The translations under genes were made by a program, and so were the position numbers. Positions 32,805 to 39,298 of a DNA stretch of 53,864 bases are shown in pieces. The number at the start of each line of letters is the position of its first letter. Position 1 is the stretch's first letter. The stretch comes from a virus. The notes below the pieces were generated by a model. It made no database searches. It was given only the letters and a program-made list of their open reading frames with translations, and was not told the DNA's origin. The stretch is taken from positions 1 to 53,864 of the IMG/VR virus record IMGVR_UViG_3300034068_000313; one strand, written 5' to 3'.

Positions 32805-33119
32805 TCACTTGCCTGCCTTCATCATCACGCGAGCCAACATTGCGCTCAACGACTTGGCGATCAACTTGTTTGGCGCGTCTGCGATTGCGTACACGAGTGC
32901 GTCTTCAACTTCGTCTTGGAAGCACAGGTCCCACGCTGCGAGGCGGAGGCCGTGCTTGGTGGGGTTGCTCATCTTGATGAACGCTCCGCAGTCACGGGTC
33001 ATCACGTGCTCTGCCCACACGCGGGGTGCGCTGGGTCCATCGAGGTACAACGTCATGTCGGTGTACATGAATTCGAGTTCGAACTCGGCGGCTATTTGCT
33101 GTGCGGTGGTGTCGTTCAT
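32805..33119 (-). CDS. Hypothetical protein, leaderless first gene of the 33-kb unit
   Basis: A 104-residue protein (MNDTTAQQIAAEFELEFMYT...) with a helical, alanine-rich C-terminus (KLIAKSLSAMLARVMMKAGK). The ATG lies 6 bases after the TAGTGT box with no ribosome site. The first codons, AACGACACCACC, are CA-rich like the other leaderless genes. Not recognised. Confidence 0.65.
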   Translation of the reverse strand: MNDTTAQQIAAEFELEFMYTDMTLYLDGPSAPRVWAEHVMTRDCGAFIKMSNPTKHGLRLAAWDLCFQDEVEDALVYAIADAPNKLIAKSLSAMLARVMMKAGK

Positions 33120-33125
33120 ACCCCC

Positions 33126-33155
33126 ACACTACAAGCAGGGTGGTACAGGGATCAA
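33126..33155 (-). promoter_or_regulatory. Promoter for 33-kb unit, leaderless type
   Basis: On the minus strand: TTGATC (33155-33150), 18 bases, TAGTGT (33131-33126), then GGGGGT and ATG 33119. The stretch TTGTAGTGTGGGGGTATG is identical to that of the promoter at 4.9 kb on the plus strand. Confidence 0.75.
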
Positions 33156-33164
33156 CGAATGATA

Positions 33165-33186
33165 GAAAAAGACCCTCTATGCAGGG
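33165..33186 (-). terminator. Short hairpin with T-run upstream of the 33-kb promoter
   Basis: On the minus strand CCCTGCATAGAGGG is followed by TCTTTTTC. The stem is only four pairs, but the T-run suggests a weak terminator for the que operon just before the promoter for the next unit. The same arrangement is at 44.1 kb. Confidence 0.4.
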
Positions 33187-33320
33187 CTTATGTCCCCGAA
33201 TAAGGGGATCGGGCGTTTATTTGCGCCGTGTTGCGACGGGGGTTCGGGGTGGGGACTTTGTCCGTCTTGTGGGGGATTGCGCCTTACAGCGCGCCACAGC
33301 GCGTGATACGAGCGAACTGT
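33165..33320. repeat. Intergenic boundary element, copy 4
   Basis: It has AAAAAGACCC, then TATGCAGGG (33178-33186) and CTTATGTCC, then CGTTTATTTGCGCCGTGT and a GC-rich distal part (CAGCGCGCCACAGCGCGTGATACGAGC, about 33287-33313). The first two parts are shared with copies 3 and 5. It lies between the folE fusion and the 33-kb promoter. Confidence 0.7.
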
Positions 33321-33331
33321 CGTCGTGGGCG

Positions 33332-34237
33332 TCAGGGCGTGACAGGGGTTTGATGCAGGGACAGCAACTCGGCTCGGGCTTCGGGGTTGGTCCTGAACAC
33401 TCCACGCATGGCACTCGTGACTGTGTCGCCACTCTTCTTGATGCCACGCATACTCATGCACGTGTGCTGTGCCGACACGACAATGCCGACGCCCTTTGGT
33501 TGCAAGTGTTCCTCGATTGCGTCAGCGAGTTGGCCTGTCAATCGTTCTTGGACTTGCAACCTGTTTGCGTAGCAGTCAAGCAGTCGTGCCAACTTCGACA
33601 AGCCGACAACACGTGACGTCGGTATGTAAGCGATCGTCGCATGACCGATGAACGGCAGAATGTGGTGCTCGCACAGTGACGTGAATGGCAACTGCCGTAC
33701 GACGACCATCTCGTCGTAAGCAACATCGAACGTCTTGCTCAAGATCACTGCGGGGTTGTCGTTGTAACCCTTAGTGAGTTCACGCCAAGCCTTGGTCACG
33801 CGCCGTGGTGTTTCGAGTAAGCCGTCACGTGTGGGGTCTTCGCCGACGTGTTGAAGCAAACGGATAACGGCGTCAACAGGGTCGCCGTCCTCTTTCTCCC
33901 AAGGGAACGCGAGCCAACGGTCAGTGGTGGTTGCGTTGGGTGAATACATTGCGGGCGACCAAGGTTTACGGAACAACGTCTCCACGTGGATGCCACCGTC
34001 GGGGCGAACCAGTTTCATTGTTCGTCCTGTGTCAATGAGGTCGTCAACGATCAACGTGTGCGGGTCGTCAGGTGTTTCACACAGTGGGAGACCAAGTTTG
34101 TTCGCGACGAGTGTTGCGACTACAGCACCGCCCGTAGGGATACCGTAGACGCCTGTTGGGTTGTTACGTACGCGGGCGCATAGTTTGTCGACCTCTTGGT
34201 GAATGTCGTTCCAAGTGAGAGTCAGGATTGTTGTCAT
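33332..34237 (-). CDS. folE: Phosphoribosyltransferase-GTP cyclohydrolase I fusion
   Basis: A 301-residue fusion. Residues 1-115 are a type I phosphoribosyltransferase with GIPTGGAVVA and the PRPP motif LIVDDLIDTGRT (62-73) and end with WLAFPWE, as in xanthine-guanine enzymes. Residues 120-295 are FolE: CEHH (189-192), SRVVGLSKLARL, RLQVQERLTGQLADAI and HTCMSMRG, including the zinc ligands. FolE turns GTP into dihydroneopterin triphosphate, the first step to preQ0. It follows queE and starts ATG 34237, 8 bases after AGAGGAG. The PRT part may return free guanine to GMP; that is inference. Confidence 0.9.
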   Translation of the reverse strand: MTTILTLTWNDIHQEVDKLCARVRNNPTGVYGIPTGGAVVATLVANKLGLPLCETPDDPHTLIVDDLIDTGRTMKLVRPDGGIHVETLFRKPWSPAMYSPNATTTDRWLAFPWEKEDGDPVDAVIRLLQHVGEDPTRDGLLETPRRVTKAWRELTKGYNDNPAVILSKTFDVAYDEMVVVRQLPFTSLCEHHILPFIGHATIAYIPTSRVVGLSKLARLLDCYANRLQVQERLTGQLADAIEEHLQPKGVGIVVSAQHTCMSMRGIKKSGDTVTSAMRGVFRTNPEARAELLSLHQTPVTP

Positions 34238-34238
34238 G

Positions 34239-34982
34239 TCATACTCCTCTTTGATCACCGAAGGCTAAGACGTGAAGGCGTGTGGTGACGTTGGTGCCTT
34301 CCGCTGTTGCGATGTCAAACAGATCGGGCAGACGCCGATTGATTTCGTCTGCGCTTCGACCCTCAGGCATCAAGTAAATATCTTTCATGGACAGGCCGTG
34401 GAGACGAACCATCTCTTTGATCTCTAACAGGTCACGTACAGGGTCGCAGATGACAAACTTGAACGAGTGTTGCGGACACTCGATGAAACGTTCAAGAGCG
34501 TTCGGTACGTAACGCTTCGCAACGTGGACCCCCGACGACGCAAGTTTCGGTGACACGTTCCACTGCACGAGTTCAAAGATTGCTAACGGCGGTTCAATCG
34601 TTCCGTTCGTTTCGATCTCAACGCGGTAGTCGGGGTTCACGTCGAGCAACAGGTGTACCAGTTTGACCAGTCCAGCCTTCTGTACCAACGGCTCGCCACC
34701 AGTAATGACGAGTCGGTTCGTACCGCTCGCGGCAAACCAATCAACAATCTCTTCAAGTGTTACGCGTGACAGTTGTTCGGCCTTGTCGTACTTGACTCCG
34801 TTCTTGCCTGTCCAATCCCATGTGAAGGGTGTGTCACACCACGTGCAGTCAAGGTTGCAAAGACCCAAGCGTAAGAACATGGCTGGCTTACCGAGTGATG
34901 GTCCTTCGCCTTGCAACGTAGGACCGAACTTCTCTGCAACACTTAGTGAGCGCCCGTTCTGTATCACGTAGTAGTCGGTCAT
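34239..34982 (-). CDS. queE: 7-carboxy-7-deazaguanine synthase (QueE)
   Basis: A 247-residue radical SAM enzyme that contracts the ring of 6-carboxytetrahydropterin to 7-carboxy-7-deazaguanine. It has the cluster-binding C42-x3-C46-x2-C49 (LCNLDCTWCD), the substrate-pocket FGPTLQGEGPS, the ITGGEP motif, and ETNGT. The ATG overlaps the queD stop by one base. Length and motifs match QueE. Confidence 0.92.
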   Translation of the reverse strand: MTDYYVIQNGRSLSVAEKFGPTLQGEGPSLGKPAMFLRLGLCNLDCTWCDTPFTWDWTGKNGVKYDKAEQLSRVTLEEIVDWFAASGTNRLVITGGEPLVQKAGLVKLVHLLLDVNPDYRVEIETNGTIEPPLAIFELVQWNVSPKLASSGVHVAKRYVPNALERFIECPQHSFKFVICDPVRDLLEIKEMVRLHGLSMKDIYLMPEGRSADEINRRLPDLFDIATAEGTNVTTRLHVLAFGDQRGV

Positions 34983-35425
34983 CAACTCGCCTGCCACGAC
35001 GCTGCATTCTTTTCGTTCTCCCAACAGGTCACACGAATGACCTTTGCGTTGGGGAATCTCATGGCGGTCAATGTAACTGCTTGGTCACGTACCCAATTGA
35101 CCATGCCTTCCATTGTTGGGTCCATGATGCGAAGGTCTAAAGCGTCGGCCGCACCTAGGTATTGGATCTGTTCGAGGCACGGGTCGTCCTCGCTCACTAG
35201 CACAGTGTGATCGAATTGGTATTCAAGAGCGTCCCGTAGAACTTTGAGGTCGGCGAAGTCAACTACCCAACCACGCTCGTCGCGTGTGCCTTCCCACTCA
35301 ACCTCGACCCAACGGTCGTAGCCGTGAAGGTAATGGCAGTGACCACGATCTCGCCATTGGCGGTGACAGCAGGGGAAGCCGCCGAAACGTTTGATCACTC
35401 TTAGGATTTCATCTTGGGTCGTCAT
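34982..35425 (-). CDS. queD: 6-carboxytetrahydropterin synthase (QueD)
   Basis: A 147-residue enzyme converting dihydroneopterin triphosphate to 6-carboxytetrahydropterin. It has FPCCHRQW (His21), then HCHYLHGYDRW with C30 and H34, VVDFADLK, the catalytic EYQFDHTVL, and DPTMEGM and CWENEKNA at the end. The usual HGH is HGY, so the third zinc ligand is changed or shifted to His31. It overlaps queC and queE, so the three are co-translated. Confidence 0.85.
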   Translation of the reverse strand: MTTQDEILRVIKRFGGFPCCHRQWRDRGHCHYLHGYDRWVEVEWEGTRDERGWVVDFADLKVLRDALEYQFDHTVLVSEDDPCLEQIQYLGAADALDLRIMDPTMEGMVNWVRDQAVTLTAMRFPNAKVIRVTCWENEKNAASWQAS

Positions 35426-36098
35426 AGTGTGGCCTCGCTAGGTAGTCGGTTGGATCTTCGATCCCTGCTAATTCAAATGCTTCACGGCGCTCAAAGCAAG
35501 TACCACATGACCCGCAATGAATTTCACCACCCTTGTAGCACGACCATGTATCAAGCCAAGGTACGTTGAGGTCGTTGCCGATGGTACAGATTCCGTCTTT
35601 GGGGATTTGTACGTACGGTGCAAACACTTTGAAGTCTTCGTCAATGAATCCTTCGTTGGCTACGAGTAGCAGGTTCTGTAGAGCGTCGATGAACTGTGGT
35701 CGGCAGTCGGGGTAGATGTAATGATCGCCTGAGTGGACAGCGGTAGCGAGTACGTTTGCGCCCACTGTGACGGCGTAGCCCGCAGCGATGTTGAGCATGA
35801 TGCTGTTGCGGTTTGGTACGACCGTCTTTCTCATGTTCTCTTCGGCGTAGTGACCGTCAGGTACGGGTGCATCGCTGGTCAGTGTGGACTTACTGATGAG
35901 TCCTGTGAGGTGTGTGATGTCAACGATCGTGTGGTTGAGACGGAGTTTGCCTGAAGTGACCTTGGCGTAGTCAAGTTCTTTCTTGTGTCGTTGTCCGTAG
36001 TTGAACGACATGAGATGAACGTCGTAACCCTTAGCCACAAGATCGTAGGTGAGAACTGTTGAGTCCATTCCACCGCTGACGATTGCTAACGCTTTCAT
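35409..36098 (-). CDS. queC: 7-cyano-7-deazaguanine (preQ0) synthase (QueC)
   Basis: A 229-residue ATP-dependent enzyme that turns 7-carboxy-7-deazaguanine into preQ0. It has the PP-loop SGGMDST (8-14), FNYGQRHKKEL, VPNRNSIMLNIAAGYA, and the zinc cluster C-x7-C-x2-C-x2-C (CYKGGEIHCGSCGTC). It overlaps dpdA by four bases. There is no fused amidotransferase domain, so the product is preQ0 rather than an amidated base. Confidence 0.93.
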   Translation of the reverse strand: MKALAIVSGGMDSTVLTYDLVAKGYDVHLMSFNYGQRHKKELDYAKVTSGKLRLNHTIVDITHLTGLISKSTLTSDAPVPDGHYAEENMRKTVVPNRNSIMLNIAAGYAVTVGANVLATAVHSGDHYIYPDCRPQFIDALQNLLLVANEGFIDEDFKVFAPYVQIPKDGICTIGNDLNVPWLDTWSCYKGGEIHCGSCGTCFERREAFELAGIEDPTDYLARPHYDDPR

Positions 36099-37246
36099 TC
36101 TGTTTCTCCTTTGGCTGCTGTGATTAGGTTTTCTATTGACCCCTCGGCGAGGTGTAGGTGTAAACCTTTGTCGCCTTGTGACTTTGTTTCAGTACCCGTC
36201 GCACGGTAGTGATGCAACTTGTTTGCCCTAGTGGGCAGTGGTACCGCGCCGTGTTTCTTTCTTAGGAACTGTTCGTACGCACGCCAAGAGTTAGCCGCTA
36301 CGGGAATGATCTTTGTTCTGTGGTAGCGCGAGCGGTCGGCTATGTCTTCAGGGTCGCCGCCGTACTTACGAATGAACGGTGCCAACTTGTAGATCGACTG
36401 TGCGTCGCCTACGCCACACGTTTCGAACTTACGACCTGTCCACACTGCGAGTCGACCGAAGCGGTGACCCATTCCCCACGACGATGAGTCAACACTGAAC
36501 CAAGGTAACGCTTGAATGATGTCGTTGCGTGTTTGCCCGAAGCCGTGAAACACTGTGTCCTTACCCTCAACTCGTTTGAAGCAGGTTGCTGTCCACTTCA
36601 ACGCTGTAGGTCCGGGTACACCTACCATTCCACCGAGCGCGATGTAGCCGTAGTCCTTTGCCATGTCGTCAAGCACTTTGAGGTCGGTGCCAGTGTGTAC
36701 GACTGGCATTGGGTTCAAGCCTTGGTTCTCTAAGTACCGTTGATTGACCGCTGTTGCTTTCGCATCTCTAATGACGTCAAGGTTTACGTATGTCGTGAAC
36801 AGTGATTCCCATTGCTTCAACCAAGCCGCGTAGTCCGCAACCTTTACGTCGGCACCCTGTGAGTAAGCACTGAACGCACCCGAGTCGGCGAACACCATTG
36901 GGCGTGTTGGGAACTTTGCTAACACTGCCGCGATGTCGACCTTCTTGTAGTAGTGATATGAGATCAACATCTTGAAGGGTTGTGCTTGTGTTGCTTGTGC
37001 GGTGGGGAGTTGTTTCTCTTCTCCGCTTAGGGCTAAGTGAAGGTTGAGTCCTTCGGTGTGTTCTTTCATGTCTGCCTCTGCGATTGGGGGAACACTGTTG
37101 AGAGCACTGAGTACGAGGTACACGTGCGGACCTGTGTTGGTGATTGCATTGGCTTCATCGGTCTTTGTGACAAGGTATACGTGAGGTCCGTTACTCGTTG
37201 ATGAGTGGGTCGGCGTAGTCGAGGAGTGTGTTGATTCGTTCGTCAT
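36095..37246 (-). CDS. dpdA: DNA 7-deazaguanine transglycosylase (DpdA)
   Basis: A 383-residue member of the TGT/DpdA family, which swaps guanine in DNA for a 7-deazaguanine base. Family text includes LISYHYYKK, the catalytic-type FADSGAFSAYSQG (Asp121), YVNLDVIRDA, PVVHTGTD and YIALGGMVG. It is unusual in carrying short related strands at both ends: PHVYLV at 21-26 and 40-45, LNLHLAL at 67-73, and LHLHLAEGS at 362-370. It overlaps the ParB-like gene upstream by 56 bases and queC downstream by four. No tRNA-specific end domain is visible, and all partners for preQ0 are beside it. Confidence 0.85.
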   Translation of the reverse strand: MTNESTHSSTTPTHSSTSNGPHVYLVTKTDEANAITNTGPHVYLVLSALNSVPPIAEADMKEHTEGLNLHLALSGEEKQLPTAQATQAQPFKMLISYHYYKKVDIAAVLAKFPTRPMVFADSGAFSAYSQGADVKVADYAAWLKQWESLFTTYVNLDVIRDAKATAVNQRYLENQGLNPMPVVHTGTDLKVLDDMAKDYGYIALGGMVGVPGPTALKWTATCFKRVEGKDTVFHGFGQTRNDIIQALPWFSVDSSSWGMGHRFGRLAVWTGRKFETCGVGDAQSIYKLAPFIRKYGGDPEDIADRSRYHRTKIIPVAANSWRAYEQFLRKKHGAVPLPTRANKLHHYRATGTETKSQGDKGLHLHLAEGSIENLITAAKGETE

Positions 37247-37793
37247 CGTCCTTGCCTTCTACTGTTGCGAACACTCGTTGCCAGCGTGCGTTGGTTTCGG
37301 GTTCGACCTTGATTGAGATGGTGGGGTTGAACACTGAGTCGTCGTCATGAGCACCAATGTTCTTGATGAGGTCATCAAGGTTCGGTGGAGTCAAGAGTCG
37401 TTCTAAGTCTTCAAGGTCGATGTCGTTGTATCCCGAACCCTCTAGCCCGCCTTCGGCTTGTGTTAGGCGTAGTAGGTCGATCAACAGGTCGTCATCGTAA
37501 GACGCGACGTCGTTTGAACGGTTGTCCACGAGCAGTAGTTTGCGAGCCTGTTGGTCATCTACATCAACCCAAAGCACGGGTATCTGTTCGATGCCTACAT
37601 TGACCGCAGCCTGATAGCGGTGGTTACCGACGACGATGTGGCGTGTTGCCTTCTGTACTACAAGCGCACCATAGAAGCCGTTGGTACGGATTGAATCCTC
37701 AAGTCGGTCTAGGTTGCCGCGGCGTGCGTTCTCAGGGTGGAGTTCGAGTGTGCTTACATCGACCAGTTCGTAATCACTTGGTAGCAGATTCAT
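37191..37793 (-). CDS. ParB-like domain protein, possible DpdB-type partner
   Basis: A 200-residue protein from ATG 37793 (MNLLPSDYELVDVSTLELHP), 6 bases after AAAGGA. ParB/Spo0J N-terminal text includes LHPENARRGNLDRLEDSIRT, VVGNHRYQAAVNVG and VDVDDQQARKLLLVDNR. There is no partner ParA, so partition is unlikely. Its end overlaps the start of dpdA by 56 bases. In Salmonella, DpdB (ParB-like) is needed with DpdA to place preQ0 in DNA; this could be a phage counterpart. That role is inference. Confidence 0.75.
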   Translation of the reverse strand: MNLLPSDYELVDVSTLELHPENARRGNLDRLEDSIRTNGFYGALVVQKATRHIVVGNHRYQAAVNVGIEQIPVLWVDVDDQQARKLLLVDNRSNDVASYDDDLLIDLLRLTQAEGGLEGSGYNDIDLEDLERLLTPPNLDDLIKNIGAHDDDSVFNPTISIKVEPETNARWQRVFATVEGKDDDERINTLLDYADPLINE

Positions 37794-38022
37794 CGTTGTC
37801 CTTTCGGTGGATCTCATTCCACACTGTTTGATTCGTCAGGCCGAGGGCATTGGCGATTTGGCGTTGGGGAAGTTTGTCGTCCTTCCATGCTGACCGTATC
37901 AGGTTCCTGCGCTCATTGTTGCGATTCATGATCTCTTGTTCGAGCCGACGCATCTCTTCAGTGAGGTGTCGAGCCTTCTCAAGTTTCTCATTCATGGATT
38001 CAGTTGTGATTGTGTCTGTCAT
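37774..38022 (-). CDS. Small helix-turn-helix protein
   Basis: An 82-residue protein. A coiled coil (MNEKLEKARHLTEEMRRLEQEIMNRNN, residues 10-37) leads to a helix-turn-helix in LPQRQIANALGLTNQTVWNEIHR (residues 51-73). It overlaps the ParB-like gene by 20 bases. It probably binds DNA as a dimer and may set expression of the modification cassette; inference. Confidence 0.65.
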   Translation of the reverse strand: MTDTITTESMNEKLEKARHLTEEMRRLEQEIMNRNNERRNLIRSAWKDDKLPQRQIANALGLTNQTVWNEIHRKDNDESATK

Positions 38023-38023
38023 T

Positions 38024-38362
38024 TCAGCCTCCTACGGCACGTACATTGGCACAGATTGTTCTCATCGCGTCAAGCCTTGAACGGGAAGCGATGAGGGATT
38101 GTTGGGTTGCTTTCTCACGGCCCGTGAGTAGTTGCCATTGTCGAAACTCGTCCGCAGCGCGAAGGTGTGCCACTGCGTCTTTGGTTGCGACAGGTATTTT
38201 GCCTTCTTGTTCGAAGATGGCACGGGCGTGTTTGTAACGGTACGACGACTCCGCTTCGGCTCGTTCCGTAGAGAGTTGCAGTAGTAACTCAATGTCGGTC
38301 TCCATGCGTGTACAGATTCGAAGCATCTCTGCTTCAAGATCCATTTGAGATATGTTGTTCAT
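38024..38362 (-). CDS. Hypothetical helical protein
   Basis: A 112-residue helical protein from ATG 38362 (MNNISQMDLEAEMLRICTRM), in an ATGA overlap with the rusA stop. It has ESSYRYKHARAIFEQEGKIPVATKDAVAHLRAADEFR. This layout is common among phage recombination-associated proteins next to nuclease genes ('Y..k.a..~~~g.~~~~~a..ad~~~~~'), but no name is certain. Confidence 0.6.
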   Translation of the reverse strand: MNNISQMDLEAEMLRICTRMETDIELLLQLSTERAEAESSYRYKHARAIFEQEGKIPVATKDAVAHLRAADEFRQWQLLTGREKATQQSLIASRSRLDAMRTICANVRAVGG

Positions 38363-38724
38363 TCTTCCTCGGTCACTATGAGCCGAAGTCCATCTCGTCC
38401 GCACACTTGCACAGCGTGAAAGGTTATTGACGATAGGTATTCGGGATTGTCGTCTTTGATAACGCCTGAGTCGACGATGCCATCTATTGCCGCTTTCACG
38501 GCTGGATAACAAGCACCAACGTCGGGTCGCCACCGTTTGTCTTTTGCTAATGGGATTACGTCGACTCTTATCTTCTTGAGTTTCGGTACGCCCGCTTGCC
38601 TTGCCAAGATCAACCATCGCTCGCGTGTGTCTTTGATCATTCGCGCACGCTTGTGATGATGCCATGTTCGTTCGGCGTTAGTTGTCCACGGACGAACCGT
38701 GTCCTCTATCGAATACCGAACCAT
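38359..38724 (-). CDS. rusA: RusA-like Holliday junction resolvase
   Basis: A 121-residue protein with WRPDVGACYPAVKAAIDGIVDSGVIKDDNPEYL, the RusA signature in which conserved aspartates bind the catalytic metal. It would cut four-way junctions formed during replication and recombination, making DNA fit for packaging. It lies with RecT-like and replication genes. Confidence 0.82.
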   Translation of the reverse strand: MVRYSIEDTVRPWTTNAERTWHHHKRARMIKDTRERWLILARQAGVPKLKKIRVDVIPLAKDKRWRPDVGACYPAVKAAIDGIVDSGVIKDDNPEYLSSITFHAVQVCGRDGLRLIVTEEE

Positions 38725-38748
38725 GTCAGGAGCATAGCCCCTGTTGAA

Positions 38749-39090
38749 CTAGGACAGGAGTAACCCTACCGACGATGCTAACGATGGCCTCGCGTGAATC
38801 CAGTTGTGACACCACCGACATACGACGACCATGTTGTTCGCATCGGTGATTGACCCACCACGAGCACGTGTCAATGGTTCGTGTACGTCGTGTGCTTCGC
38901 CTGAGCACCTGTGTTCACTGTCTACTACCGCTATCAACCGACCCGCTTCACACGTAAGCCTTGAACTCATAACGTCTTTGACGACCTTGGTTCGTACCCT
39001 GTTTTCTTTGGCGCGTTTCTTTGAGACCTTACGTGGAGGCTCGCCACGTTTGAGCGGAGTGTTTCGCGCAATAGGTTTGCGTTCTTTCAT
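38749..39090 (-). CDS. HNH endonuclease
   Basis: A 113-residue protein. The basic start (MKERKPIARNTPLKRGEPPRKV) is typical of small phage HNH proteins. The nuclease core is DVHEPLTRARGGSITDANNMVVVCRWCHNWIH, with the paired Cys/His positions (CEAGRL upstream, CRWCHNWIH) for zinc. It overlaps the small gene upstream by 62 bases. It may be a free-standing homing enzyme or a packaging helper. Confidence 0.82.
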   Translation of the reverse strand: MKERKPIARNTPLKRGEPPRKVSKKRAKENRVRTKVVKDVMSSRLTCEAGRLIAVVDSEHRCSGEAHDVHEPLTRARGGSITDANNMVVVCRWCHNWIHARPSLASSVGLLLS

Positions 39091-39298
39091 GGGGCAATGC
39101 TAACGCGTGCTCACTGATCTGTCTGACAGTCGGGAAGTGCTTTCGGTACACAGCGTGCCACACGATTGCGTTCATGAGATCGTTCTCATCTAACGAACTC
39201 CAAGCCTCGATGTACGTGTCCATGTCCATCACGCTTAGTTCCCTGTGATAGATACCTAGCATCGTCTCTAACGCGATGAACGCTTGTTCTCGGCTCAT
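39029..39298 (-). CDS. Possible replication accessory / helicase-loader-like protein
   Basis: An 89-residue protein (MSREQAFIALETMLGIYHRELS...) with YIEAWSSLDENDLMNAIVWHAVYRKHFPTVRQI. This 'Y..aL..~~~~~l..ai......~~~~P.i.~i' text resembles short loader-like proteins that sit next to phage replication initiators. It overlaps the 263-residue gene upstream by four bases. Confidence 0.5.
   Translation of the reverse strand: MSREQAFIALETMLGIYHRELSVMDMDTYIEAWSSLDENDLMNAIVWHAVYRKHFPTVRQISEHALALPHERTQTYCAKHSAQTWRAST

Noticed and set aside
32400-33203. A 267-residue plus-strand open frame opposite small minus-strand genes
   Set aside because: It crosses three minus-strand genes with good ribosome sites and a promoter, and its text is cysteine/valine/tryptophan-rich nonsense.
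37191-37793. ParB-like gene as a plasmid partition system
   Set aside because: No ParA or centromere-like repeats are nearby, and the gene is fused by overlap to dpdA.
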